Positions 43,084 through 52,801 of a stretch of 64,000 nucleotides of DNA are shown in pieces. Origin of the DNA: Saprospiraceae bacterium (GTDB taxonomy: Bacteria; Bacteroidota; Bacteroidia; Chitinophagales; Saprospiraceae); assembly GCA_016710115.1 (NCBI GenBank), contig JADJLN010000007.1:190812-254811 (forward strand). Reading direction: 5' to 3'. The translations under genes were made by a program, and so were the position numbers. The number at the start of each line of letters is the position of its first letter. Position 1 is the stretch's first letter. The notes beneath the pieces are model-generated. The model was not told where the DNA came from. It searched no databases and worked only from the letters and a program-made list of their open reading frames with translations.

Positions 43084-44446
43084 CACCTTGTCCATGCTGC
43101 GGGTTCTGATACAAAATGACACGAACCGGCCATTCTCCGGACTGAAAGAGGACTGGCCATGCTGATAATTCCTTGAGGCGGTCATCCGAAAGATCATTCA
43201 TGACATTGCTGTAGAACACATATCGAGGATTTATTTCCTCGCCAAGGTCCTTCATGCTCCGTGTTTGGCCGTTCAGATCGATCTCATCCTGGGGCCCGAG
43301 ATTGGGAAACAGGGATGCGGTGTTTTCCCAGTCAATATCATTTTGCTCCATAAAATCCAGGACCTGTTCCCTGTGCTGAGGATAAACCAACCAGGCGAGC
43401 GTGGCATCCCATCCCTGAGCGATCCGATCGGGGTAGATCCACAGATTGCCGCTGAGCAAAACAACCATGATTCCTGTATAGATCCGGTGAGATTCAATCC
43501 GTTCTGCCAACAGAATGGTGCCAGCCAGAAAAACGGGCAACAGGTACCGGTGCATGTTCAGTGTCGAAAAGAACAGAAAAAAGGGAATCAGTGTCAGTGC
43601 AAATACGACCAGCCATGCTGCACTCCGCGTGTTTTGGGGTTTGGCACCCGACCACCACAACCATCCGATCATCAACCAGATAATGATATTGCCGTGGTCT
43701 ATCAGACGCCACAACAGGATCATCGCATATCGGGGCATCTGGGACAACGTCTGTGTGGCAAATCCGGCTGACCAGGGTGAGCCTGAAGGCAGAAATGCCC
43801 AATCCAAGGCAATCCAGTGAGCAAGATGATACAACAACCCGGGCAACATTCCCCAAATCACCCATCGAACAAATCGTCTGTGCTGATGATCCAGCAACCA
43901 CCATATGCCAATCCCACCAGCGAGCACCAGACCACGCAGGGACACTCCGGCTAACAGAAAGGTGCCAACAGCGATGATCCATTTTTGCGATTCCAATCGT
44001 CCAACCCACAAGAGCAGAATTCCGGTCACGAGCACGACATCCGGGCTGACCAGCGTGGTTTGTGCCGCATACACCGGATTGGCCATCCAGAGCACAGTGA
44101 GCCATCCCCAGCGGGCAGGGGCAAGTTTTTTTCCCACTAGGGCAAGCAGGGCCAGGTTGCTTACAGCGAACAGCCAGATCACGGCATGGGCAGCGATGAG
44201 GCTGCGTCCTGCCAGAAGCCAGCTCCCCGAAACCAGAAGACCGAGCAATGGTGGATTGCCGCTGTCCATCGCTTGTGGGAGCCAGTGAAATCCGTGCGTG
44301 AAATAGAACTGGGCATGGCGGGATCCAAATTGGATGCTATCCCAAAAAAAGGGCAGATCTGCACTGAACAGCAATACGAAACATTGGAAGAGCATTGCCC
44401 CAAGAAAGAGGGTCTTCTGCATATCTACCGATGGCCGGTGAATCAT
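43076..44446 (-). CDS. GT39-like integral membrane glycosyltransferase
   Basis: This ~456-residue protein has about ten membrane helices. An early acidic loop (FFWDSIQFGS) and DSGNPPLLGLLVSGSWLLAG resemble the Asp and xPP motifs of the ArnT/PMT (GT39/GT-C) group that transfer sugars from lipid carriers. A soluble C-terminal part (~100 residues) ends with RVILYQNPQHGQGGE. The start overlaps the pyrG stop (TGATG), and the end overlaps the TrmH-family gene, so all three form one operon. The sugar donor and acceptor are unknown. Confidence 0.75.
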   Translation of the reverse strand: MIHRPSVDMQKTLFLGAMLFQCFVLLFSADLPFFWDSIQFGSRHAQFYFTHGFHWLPQAMDSGNPPLLGLLVSGSWLLAGRSLIAAHAVIWLFAVSNLALLALVGKKLAPARWGWLTVLWMANPVYAAQTTLVSPDVVLVTGILLLWVGRLESQKWIIAVGTFLLAGVSLRGLVLAGGIGIWWLLDHQHRRFVRWVIWGMLPGLLYHLAHWIALDWAFLPSGSPWSAGFATQTLSQMPRYAMILLWRLIDHGNIIIWLMIGWLWWSGAKPQNTRSAAWLVVFALTLIPFFLFFSTLNMHRYLLPVFLAGTILLAERIESHRIYTGIMVVLLSGNLWIYPDRIAQGWDATLAWLVYPQHREQVLDFMEQNDIDWENTASLFPNLGPQDEIDLNGQTRSMKDLGEEINPRYVFYSNVMNDLSDDRLKELSAWPVLFQSGEWPVRVILYQNPQHGQGGE

Positions 44447-46064
44447 CACTGGTTCGAATGATAGGTCACCGCTGCTTTGACAAAGGAAACAAAAAGAGGA
44501 TGTGGTTGCTCCACCCGACTTTTAAGTTCTGGATGAAATTGTACACCGACAAACCACGGGTGACCAGTCAACTCCACAATTTCAACAAGCCCGGTCTCCG
44601 GGTTGACACCACTTGCCTGAAGCCCGGCATCATTCAAACGGTCCTTGTAGTCATTGTTCAACTCATATCGATGGCGATGTCGTTCACTGATCATGGACGC
44701 ACCGTATGCGGCTTCGGAAATAGACCCTTTTGGTCAGTTCGCAGGGATAGGCACCCAGACGCATTGTACCGCCCTTCGCTTTGATCTTGCGTTGTTCCAG
44801 CATCATGTCGATCACCGGTTCAGAGGTGGTTGGATCAACTTCTGTACTGGCGGCACCTTGCAGCTGGAGGACATTCCGGGCAAATTCGACCACGGCACAT
44901 TGCATGCCGAGGCAATGCCAAAAAGGGGAATGCCCTGTTCGCGGACATACCGGATGGCTTTCAGTTTTCCTTCAATACCGCGTTCACCGGAATCCCCGGT
45001 GCGACGAGGACCCCATGAAATCCTCGGAGGCGTTCAGCCACCTCCGCAGGATCTTCATCCAGGACTTCTGAGTGGATCGGTACCACCTTCACCCTGCATT
45101 CGTTCTCTGCTCCGGCATGAATGAAGGATTCGTAAATGGACTTGTAGGCGTCTGCCAATTCATTGTATTTCCCGACCAGGGCGATATGCACTTCATGGAT
45201 CGGGTTCTTCAGTTTGCCGAGAAAATTTTTCCAATGTGTCAGATCCGGCAATGTCCCGGCATTCAGTTGCAGCTTTTGCAGAACAATGGCGTCGAGGCGT
45301 TCGCGAGCCATATAAATGGGTACATCATAAATGGTTTCTGCATCCAGAGCTTCTATGACCGATTCAAAATCGACATTGCAGAAGAGGGCCAGTTTGTTTC
45401 TCAATTCATTGTTGAGCGATTGCTCAGTCCGACACACCAGGATATCAGGTTGAATACCCGCCTGCTGCAGTTCTTTGACCGAATGTTGTGTCGGCTTGGT
45501 CTTCAGTTCTTTTGCGGCGCGTAGATAGGGGATCAATGTGAGGTGGATGACGATACAATTCGTGACACCCACTTCCCGGCGATACTGTCGCAAGGCCTCC
45601 AGATATGGCAACGATTCAATGTCGCCGACGGTGCCACCCAATTCGGTGATGACTATGTCATAATCGCCGCCGATGGCCATCGACTGGATGTTGCGTTTGA
45701 TCTCATCGGTGATATGAGGGATGACCTGCACCGTCTTTCCCAGATAATCGCCCGCGCGCTCCTTATGAATCACGTTCTGATAGATCCGACCGGTCGTGAC
45801 ATTATTTGCCTGACTGGTGGAAATATTCAGAAAACGCTCGTAGTGTCCGAGATCTAAATCTGTTTCGGCTCCATCATCCGTGACATAACACTCGCCATGC
45901 TCATATGGATTGAGTGTGCCGGGATCGACATTGAGGTATGGATCAAACTTCTGGATCGTTACGGAAAAGCCGCGTGCCTGCAATAATTTGCCTAAAGAGG
46001 CCGCAATAATGCCTTTTCCCAGGGATGAGGTGACCCCTCCCGTAACAAATACATATTTCGTCAT
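44446..46064 (-). CDS. pyrG: CTP synthase
   Basis: CTP synthase aminates UTP to CTP using glutamine. The synthetase domain (ATG at 46064: YVFVTGGVTSSLGKGIIAAS, then FDPYLNVDPGTLNPYEHGE, ELGGTVGDIESLPYLEA) is intact to about residue 355. The glutaminase domain is broken three times. Extra G and C near 45000 disrupt VAPGFGERG. A missing T near 44915 falls in the catalytic Cys motif FGICLGMQC. A further break near 44710 precedes ISERHRHRYE. The last part has the His/Glu motif GVQFHPELKSR. All pieces lie in order over the usual ~540 residues. Because pyrG is normally essential, read errors are more likely than inactivation. Confidence 0.93.
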
Positions 46065-46210
46065 CGGTTTCCTTTGTTACGGGGCATAAAGGTAGACAAA
46101 AGGGGACTCGTCTTCTGTGCTCTTCTGGAAATTCCTGAAAAGAACTTTCATCAGCACGTCCGTGCCATCTGCAAAACCACCATTCAGCGTGGCTTCCATT
46201 CCTGAAATGA

Positions 46211-46238
46211 CAAACGCCCGGCAGATGCCGGGCGTTTG
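46211..46238. terminator. Terminator-like hairpin downstream of dnaK
   Basis: A perfect 13-bp inverted repeat, CAAACGCCCGGCA/TGCCGGGCGTTTG with a 2-nt centre, lies 21 nt past the dnaK stop. The T-run on the dnaK strand is poor. Confidence 0.65.
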
Positions 46239-46258
46239 ATACAACTTATGTGGAGAGA

Positions 46259-48166
46259 CTACTTCTTGTCGTCCACCTCTTCGTATTCCACATCTGTGAC
46301 ATCCTCCGTTGCTGTGGAGGACCCACTGTCAGCATGAGTTCCGTTTGCTCCACCTTCTGCATTTTGTTGCGCCTGATAGATATCCTGACTGGCTGCCTGC
46401 CAGGCCTGATTGAGACGTGCCGTCTCTGCATCCATTTTGGCGATGTCCTGCATTTTGTGTGCCTCTTTCAATGCATCCAGAGCAGACTGAATGGCATCCC
46501 GCTTTTCCTGTGGTATTTTCTCACCAAACTCGGATAACTGCTTGTCCGTCTGGAAGATGAGCGTATCGGCCATATTCATCTTGTCGGCTCGTTCCCGGGC
46601 ATCTTTGTCCGAATCGGCATTAGCCTGGGCTTCTGCCTTCATCCGTTCGACTTCTTCTTTGCTGAGTCCGGTCGATGCTTCGATGCGAATGTTCTGGCTC
46701 TTACCCGTTCCCTTGTCCAGAGCGGATACACTGAGGATACCGTTGGCGTCGATGTCAAAACTGACCTCGATCTGGGGTGTGCCTCGCTGTGCAGGCGGAA
46801 TGCCGTCCAGGATAAAGCGGCCCACACTTCGATTGTCTTTTGCCATGGGACGTTCACCCTGCAGGATATGAATCTCTACAGAAGGCTGGTTGTCAGCAGC
46901 CGTCGAATAGGTCTTTGACTTCTTTGTCGGGATAGTGGAATTCGATTCGATGACGACGTCATAGACACCACCCATCGTTTCAATGCCAAGAGACAACGGA
47001 GTGACGTCCAGCAACAGGACATCCGAAACATCTCCGCTGAGTACACCACCCTGGATCGCTGCTCCAACTGCCACAACCTCGTCGGGGTTGACCCCTTTGC
47101 TGGGCTTTTTACCGAAGAAATCCTCTACAGCCTGCTGGATACTGGGGATGCGTGTTGAACCACCGACCAGGATGATCTCGTCGATCTCGTTCTTACTCAA
47201 TCCTGCATCATCCAGGGCTTTCTGGCACGGCTCCAGCGTACGCTTGATCAGCGTATCCGCCAATTGCTCGAATTTGGCCCGGGACAACTTCAGAACCAGG
47301 TGTTTCGGCACCCCGTCAACTGCAGTGATGTATGGCAGGTTAATCTCCGTTTCGACAGATGAGGACAATTCGATCTTGGCTTTTTCCGCTGCGTCCTTCA
47401 GACGCTGAAGAGCCATGGGATCCTTGCGCAGATCAATATTCTCCTGGGTTTTGAATGTATCCGCCAGATGGTCAATGATCACCCGGTCGAAATCGTCACC
47501 ACCCAGATGCGTATCTCCATTGGTTGACTTCACTTCAAAGACACCTTCTCCCAGTTCCAGGATCGAGATATCAAATGTGCCGCCACCCAGGTCAAACACG
47601 GCGATGGTCATATCCTTGTGCTTCTTGTCCAGGCCATAAGCCAAGGCAGCAGCAGTCGGTTCGTTAATGATCCGTCTGATGGTCAGGCCGGCAATTTCTC
47701 CTGCCTCTTTGGTCGCCTGACGTTGTGAATCATTGAAATAAGCCGGTACGGTAACAACCGCTTCAGTGACCGGTTGGCCAAGAAAATCCTCGGCGACTTT
47801 TTTCATTTTCTGCAGGATCATGGCAGAAATCTCCTGTGCCGTATAATTCCGGTCGTCGACAGTCACCTTTACGGTGTCATTATCACCTTTGACCACTTTG
47901 TACGGCATCATTCCGGCTTCTCCCGTTATTTCGGAATACCGAGTACCCATAAACCGCTTGATGGAAGCGATCGTCCGCGTCGGGTTGGTGATGGCCTGAC
48001 GTTTTGCGGGGTCGCCGATCTTTCGTTCTCCATTATCGAGGAATGCAACCACGGAAGGAGTCGTCCGCCGCCCTTCCTCATTGGCGATGACAACTGGTTC
48101 ATTTCCTTCCATCACGGCGACACAGGAATTGGTGGTTCCGAGGTCTATACCTATGATTTTTCCCAT
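46259..48166 (-). CDS. dnaK: Molecular chaperone DnaK (Hsp70)
   Basis: This is a full-length 635-residue Hsp70. The ATPase domain has MGKIIGIDLGTTNSCVAVME, the phosphate motif IAVFDLGGGTFDISILELGE and VGGSTRIPSIQ. The substrate domain has LLLDVTPLSLGIETMGGV and QRGTPQIEVSFDIDANGILS. The helical lid ends in an acidic tail, VEYEEVDDKK. The frame is intact. No grpE or dnaJ is adjacent. A promoter-like site lies just upstream. Confidence 0.98.
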   Translation of the reverse strand: MGKIIGIDLGTTNSCVAVMEGNEPVVIANEEGRRTTPSVVAFLDNGERKIGDPAKRQAITNPTRTIASIKRFMGTRYSEITGEAGMMPYKVVKGDNDTVKVTVDDRNYTAQEISAMILQKMKKVAEDFLGQPVTEAVVTVPAYFNDSQRQATKEAGEIAGLTIRRIINEPTAAALAYGLDKKHKDMTIAVFDLGGGTFDISILELGEGVFEVKSTNGDTHLGGDDFDRVIIDHLADTFKTQENIDLRKDPMALQRLKDAAEKAKIELSSSVETEINLPYITAVDGVPKHLVLKLSRAKFEQLADTLIKRTLEPCQKALDDAGLSKNEIDEIILVGGSTRIPSIQQAVEDFFGKKPSKGVNPDEVVAVGAAIQGGVLSGDVSDVLLLDVTPLSLGIETMGGVYDVVIESNSTIPTKKSKTYSTAADNQPSVEIHILQGERPMAKDNRSVGRFILDGIPPAQRGTPQIEVSFDIDANGILSVSALDKGTGKSQNIRIEASTGLSKEEVERMKAEAQANADSDKDARERADKMNMADTLIFQTDKQLSEFGEKIPQEKRDAIQSALDALKEAHKMQDIAKMDAETARLNQAWQAASQDIYQAQQNAEGGANGTHADSGSSTATEDVTDVEYEEVDDKK

Positions 48167-48172
48167 TATGTT

Positions 48173-48201
48173 CAGATTTAGGTCTGCCTACCCCTGTTCA
48201 A
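48173..48201 (-). promoter_or_regulatory. Possible dnaK promoter
   Basis: Read on the minus strand: TTG at 48201-48199, an 18-nt spacer, and TAAATCTG at 48180-48173 (7 of 8). It ends only 6 nt before the ATG, implying a very short leader. Confidence 0.35.
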
Positions 48202-48302
48202 TCGATATGCCAACGGCCAAAATTTGACCATAGTGGCAGAAATCGACACCAACCTGACAGGACGCGCCAGGCAGCTCTGACAAAAAGACAGAATGGATCG
48301 GG

Positions 48303-49301
48303 TCAGTTGAAGTTGAGATCCTGTGTGTAGATCCCGTTTTTCAGCAATTCGAGTGACTGGTCGCTCAAGGTGTAATTGTTGCCGACCAAAGAATACCGGG
48401 AACTGAACAGGCCAAAGCCGTTCTCGATATTGGAATAGGATGGTACATATTCTGCACCGGTTATCCCGGAATTAGCCTGTCCGACAGCCAGGAAATCATA
48501 GATCTCCTTTCCACCGGCATCAATCTGGATCTCGATGTATAGAAATTTGCGGGACACATTTGCCTTCGCTTCCAGTTTACTGGCCAATAATTGATAGAAC
48601 GAGATACCCGGAACAAATGTGCTGATGTTCTTTGATGTGCCTCGCAGGATATTCTTTTCAATGGGCCAATCGAGCACTACCTCTTCAGGACCGCTGCCAC
48701 CAGATACTGTTTCCTGGATATGGAGGCGCATGGTTACATCATAGAAGAATGCTGTATTCTCGTTGGAACGCCATCCGATATTGATCGAATTGTCATACAG
48801 GAACGTGATCTTTTCCGGTGGTGAAGAAAACGAAAATGTGTGATCGCCAACGACTCTGGTTGATGAACTGGTGATCAGTCGCCCATCGGGAGCCGATACC
48901 AGAATCCGGTATTCCCGATCACCGAAGATTTTTGCTTCATCGGTCTTGATCTTGTAGAGATAATTCGGTGAAGTGGCAAAAATGCCCGGTGCACGGGGAT
49001 ATCCTTCGAGGGTGCCATCTACCCTGGTCAGGTTGACCCGGGTACCCGTTGTCAAGTCTTCCAATTGGACGATCGCATCCTGAAAATATAGCGAATCCGG
49101 GTTTTTCGCGATGACAAACGCACTGGTGGTTGGATCGAGAAAGGCTTTCTCTACACGGATGTACTGGGCTGAATCACTGCGTGACAGAAAACCATACAAA
49201 ACAGGAATCTCCTTCCAGTCGGAGACCAGATCCAACTCATTGTCGCAGGCCATCGTCGTCAGTACCGAGATGACCATTGCACAGATTACCATTCTCTTCA
49301 T
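48303..49301 (-). CDS. Outer-membrane lipoprotein, DUF4249-like
   Basis: This 332-residue protein has a lipoprotein signal (MKRMVICAMVISVLTTMAC) with Cys at residue 19 followed by DNELD. A beta-rich body begins WKEIPVLYGFLSRSDSAQYI and includes YLYKIKTDEAKIFGDREYRI. The layout recalls DUF4249 (short lipoprotein start, Ig-like strands, a tail of paired strands), but similarity to the family member at 20515-21451 is weak by eye. It has no TonB receptor beside it. The frame is intact. Confidence 0.65.
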   Translation of the reverse strand: MKRMVICAMVISVLTTMACDNELDLVSDWKEIPVLYGFLSRSDSAQYIRVEKAFLDPTTSAFVIAKNPDSLYFQDAIVQLEDLTTGTRVNLTRVDGTLEGYPRAPGIFATSPNYLYKIKTDEAKIFGDREYRILVSAPDGRLITSSSTRVVGDHTFSFSSPPEKITFLYDNSINIGWRSNENTAFFYDVTMRLHIQETVSGGSGPEEVVLDWPIEKNILRGTSKNISTFVPGISFYQLLASKLEAKANVSRKFLYIEIQIDAGGKEIYDFLAVGQANSGITGAEYVPSYSNIENGFGLFSSRYSLVGNNYTLSDQSLELLKNGIYTQDLNFN

Positions 49302-49306
49302 AGGTA

Positions 49307-49334
49307 CAAAGGTACATCAATGTCTGCATTGACA
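49307..49334 (-). promoter_or_regulatory. Possible promoter for the lipoprotein gene
   Basis: Read on the minus strand: TG at 49334-49333, an 18-nt spacer, and an exact TACCTTTG at 49314-49307, 5 nt before the ATG at 49301. Confidence 0.4.
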
Positions 49335-49409
49335 TCCGATTGAAATTGCCAAAGGGGCGACATGCTCAATGATCAGGATTCGTATCTTCGTTGGACGCAA
49401 ACACGATCT

Positions 49410-50225
49410 ATGTCTGTCCAATCCGAGATCAAACGAGTCACCACGCACAATCTGCAGGCGATGAAAAATGCTGGCGAGAAGATCGCCATGTTGACGGCCT
49501 ATGATTTTTCGATGGCCCGCATCCTTGATGATGCAGGAATTGACATCCTGTTGGTCGGGGATTCGGCTTCCAATGTCATGGCTGGTCATGAAACGACGCT
49601 GCCGATCACATTGGACCAGATGATCTATCATGCACAATCTGTCGTCAGAGCAGTACGGCGTGCTCTGGTGGTGGTTGACCTTCCGTTCGGTTCCTATCAG
49701 AGCAACCCGGGCAAGGCCCTGGAATCTGCCATACGGATTATGAAAGAATCAGGCGCACATGCAGTCAAACTGGAAGGAGGAAGTGAGGTTGAAGAGGCCA
49801 TTCACCGAATCCTCCGGGCCGGTATTCCAGTCATGGGACATTTAGGGTTGACTCCCCAATCCATTTATAAATTTGGCACATATGCCGTCCGTGCCAAGGA
49901 GGAGGCGGAAGCCACCAAACTCCGGGAAGATGCCCGCCTTTTGGCAGATATCGGGTGTTTCAGCCTGGTGCTTGAAAAAATCCCGGCACATCTGGCCACA
50001 AAGGTCGCAGAGGAAGTCGATATTCCGATCATCGGCATCGGTGCTGGTCCCGGTGTGGATGGCCAGGTCCTGGTCACACATGATATGTTGGGCATTACAA
50101 AAGATTTTGCCCCTCGGTTTCTCAGAAGATATCTCGACCTGTATGAAGGTATCAGTGGAGCCGTTGCAGCCTACGTCAAAGATGTACGAATGCGTGATTT
50201 TCCAAATGAAAAAGAACAGTATTGA
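49410..50225 (+). CDS. panB: 3-methyl-2-oxobutanoate hydroxymethyltransferase
   Basis: PanB makes ketopantoate from 2-oxoisovalerate and methylene-tetrahydrofolate, the first step of pantothenate synthesis. The 271-residue sequence has IAMLTAYDFSMARILDDAGI, LLVGDSASNVMAGHETTLPI, AVKLEGGSEV, VMGHLGLTPQSIYKFG and IIGIGAGPGVDGQVLVTHDM, covering the Mg and substrate sites. The ATG at 49410 (MSVQSEIKRVTTHNLQAM) is used rather than 49362, which would add an atypical extension. The frame is intact. mltG follows six bases later. Confidence 0.96.
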   Translation: MSVQSEIKRVTTHNLQAMKNAGEKIAMLTAYDFSMARILDDAGIDILLVGDSASNVMAGHETTLPITLDQMIYHAQSVVRAVRRALVVVDLPFGSYQSNPGKALESAIRIMKESGAHAVKLEGGSEVEEAIHRILRAGIPVMGHLGLTPQSIYKFGTYAVRAKEEAEATKLREDARLLADIGCFSLVLEKIPAHLATKVAEEVDIPIIGIGAGPGVDGQVLVTHDMLGITKDFAPRFLRRYLDLYEGISGAVAAYVKDVRMRDFPNEKEQY

Positions 50226-50231
50226 TCACTT

Positions 50232-51272
50232 ATGAAACGTTCGTCCTTGATTCTCCTCGTCCTTTCAGGGCTGACAGGTTGTGCATTACTGGTCTGGTTT
50301 CTGTATATCCAGCCTGTTTTCATCGCAGGCAATGTACAATGGCCAGATGAAAAGAAACATCTCACGATCCCAACGGGTACCACATTTCAGCAACTAGTCG
50401 ATCACTTGGGAAACGAGGGCATCCTCGCTGATACGGCCTCTTTTCGCCGGTGTGCAGCCTATCTTCATTACGGTGATCAAGTCAAACCTGGTAAATACCT
50501 GCTTCAGGACAATTGGAGTAATCTGACATTCATCCGTCTCCTCAGATCAGGGGCACAATCACCAATCAAACTGGTCATCCACAATGTCCGGACGCTGGAC
50601 GAGCTGGCAGGAAAGATCGGGCAGCAATTGGAACTGGATTCCACGGATATGACAGATGCATTGTCCATGAGCCGGTCGCTGGTTCCGGAAGCTACTCCGG
50701 GCGAGGACTCGCTGATGTGTTTATTCCTCCCGAATACGTACGAAGTGTACTGGACCATCACCCCTCAGGAATTGCTGGAACGCATGTGGAATGAATACAA
50801 TCGATTCTGGACAGAAGATCGGAAGTCCCTTGCTCAACAAACCGGCTTTACGCCCAATCAAATCTACGTCCTGGCATCCATCGTTGAAAAGGAAACTCTT
50901 GCCAGCGCGGAAAAATCAACCATCGCCGGCGTGTATCTCAACAGGCTCCACCAAGGGATTCCTTTGCAGGCCGATCCGACGGTCGTTTTTGCAAAAGGTG
51001 ATTTTACAACAGGCCGCGTACTGAACAGAGATCTGGAGATCGATTCTCCCTATAATACCTACATCTATTCCGGACTTCCACCCGGACCGATCTGTATACC
51101 TGAGCCGAGCACAATCGATGCCACTCTTCAGGCAGAAAACCATGACTATATCTATTTCTGTGCAAAGCCGGACCAGTCCGGAAGGCACACGTTCGCCAAG
51201 ACTTTAGCTGCACACAATGAAAATGCCCGGGTCTATCAAAACTGGCTCAATCAGAACCGGATTTTCAGGTAA
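50232..51272 (+). CDS. mltG: Endolytic murein transglycosylase MltG
   Basis: This 346-residue YceG-family lytic transglycosylase cuts nascent glycan strands at the inner membrane. It has an N-terminal membrane anchor (LILLVLSGLTGCALLVWFLY), a LysM-like region, and the catalytic core IYVLASIVEKETLASAEKST with the conserved Glu. GVYLNRLHQGIPLQADPTVV, SPYNTYIYSGLPPGPICIPE and YIYFCAKPDQSGRHTFAKT complete the family pattern. The frame is intact. It follows panB closely and precedes tilS by ~150 nt. Confidence 0.96.
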   Translation: MKRSSLILLVLSGLTGCALLVWFLYIQPVFIAGNVQWPDEKKHLTIPTGTTFQQLVDHLGNEGILADTASFRRCAAYLHYGDQVKPGKYLLQDNWSNLTFIRLLRSGAQSPIKLVIHNVRTLDELAGKIGQQLELDSTDMTDALSMSRSLVPEATPGEDSLMCLFLPNTYEVYWTITPQELLERMWNEYNRFWTEDRKSLAQQTGFTPNQIYVLASIVEKETLASAEKSTIAGVYLNRLHQGIPLQADPTVVFAKGDFTTGRVLNRDLEIDSPYNTYIYSGLPPGPICIPEPSTIDATLQAENHDYIYFCAKPDQSGRHTFAKTLAAHNENARVYQNWLNQNRIFR

Positions 51273-51425
51273 GCCGTGGAATGCGTATCCATGTGAGGGA
51301 AACCTGTCCTTTACCAGGGGGACCATCTATTTCTCACGTGGGGCAATTTGACCGTTCCCATTCAAGGTTTCGACGAATGCACAATATCTTGGCTTCCCAG
51401 CCTAACATCTGATCATTCTCGCGAT

Positions 51426-52798
51426 ATGCCTGGTGCAGTTTCACTTACCTATGCTGCTTTCCTTGACTGCGTCAGGAATCATCAACTGTGGAGTGCACAC
51501 GACCGGTTGCTCGTCGGCATCAGTGGCGGGCCGGATTCGGTGGCATTGGCTCATCTTGCATATCAAACGGGCCAACTTGCCGGACTGGTGCATGTCAATT
51601 ATCATCTTCGCGGTGAAGATGCCGATCAGGATGAAGCACTGGTTCATCAATTGGGTGCAGAATGGCAGACCCCGGTTTTAATTCATCATACTTCCAGAGA
51701 AGCGCTGGCCGCATTTTCCGGTTATTCGTTGCAGATGGCTGCACGGGAAATCCGGTACACCTGGTGGGCGTCTCTCCTGGCAGAGAACCTGGGAACCCGT
51801 ATCCTCACCGGGCATCAGGCCGATGACCAGTGGAAACCATCCTGATCAACTGGATCAGGGGCACTGGAGTGGCCGGATGGGCGGGAATTCCGATTCATCG
51901 AAACGCTATCTGCAGGCCTTTGCTTCCGTTTTCAAGAGAGCAGATCCTGACCTACCTCCGAGACCACAGATTGCCCTTCAGACAAGACCGTTCGAATGAT
52001 CAGGATGTGTATCTGCGAAACCAGATTCGCCACCATGTCCTTCCGGTTCTGACTGCGATTCAACCGGCTTTGCCCGATATCACATGGCAACAAACTCAGG
52101 ATACACGAATGGCGCTTGCGGCTGCTGACAGTGCAGTCGATGATCTGGCTCGTGAGGTACTTTCCATTGAAGATTCTGTATGGACTGTCCGATTGGCAGA
52201 TTTGAAGCCGGTTTCCTGGGCGTCGTATGCCTTGTATCGATGGTTGCACCCGAAAGGATTCAACCGGACGCAAATCCAATCCATTCTCAGGTTGAAGACA
52301 CTAGCACACGGACAGCTTTACCATACCTTCGATTGGGAGGCAACGGTCGATCGTGGTGTGTTGATCTGTCGGCCGAAAACGGGCAATCAAATCGGTGGTG
52401 TCCTTGCCGAAATCTGGTCACTGGATATGGAAATCAGATGTCATTACGGCAACTTGCGCCTCTCTCCAACATCAGAATTTATTACTTCTGATGCCGAACA
52501 ACGAAATCGCATTGTTATGAATGCAGATCACCTTATTTTCCCTTTGACTATCAGGAAATGGCAACCGGGAGATTCCATGCGACCATTTGGCTTGAAGGGG
52601 AGAAAAAAGATCAAGGACATTCTGATCAATGCAAAATCGGATTCATTCGAGAAACAGAGAACTCTTGTTCTTGTCAATGGTTCTGATCAGGAAATCCTGT
52701 GGCTGATCGGTCATCGGATCAGCGAATCGGTACAACCGGATCAGTCAACCAAAAACATGGTCATCCTGCAATGGGAGCCTGATCATCAGGGTATCTGA
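51426..52798 (+). CDS. tilS: tRNA(Ile)-lysidine synthase
   Basis: TilS attaches lysine to C34 of the tRNA-Ile that reads AUA. The N-terminal PP-loop reads LLVGISGGPDSVALAHLA, then VHVNYHLRGEDADQDEALV and ILTGHQADDQ. One missing G near 51835 shifts the frame; the rejoined HQADDQVETILINWIRGTG is the family motif. The rest includes RPLLPFSREQILTYLRDHRL, QDRSNDQDVYLRNQIRHHVL and the C-terminal domain (WQPGDSMRPFGLKGRKKIKD). Total is ~457 residues. The ATG at 51426 is chosen over upstream codons because the extension is unlike the family. The gene is essential, so a read error is likely. Confidence 0.92.
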
Positions 52799-52801
52799 AG
52801 A

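Noticed and set aside
44446..46064. pyrG as a pseudogene.
   Set aside because: The breaks are single-base indels and every conserved motif remains; the gene is normally essential, and the same error type recurs across the window.
51287..51418. Small gene between mltG and tilS (start ATG near 51281).
   Set aside because: The ~43-residue frame resembles no family and has no clear ribosome site.
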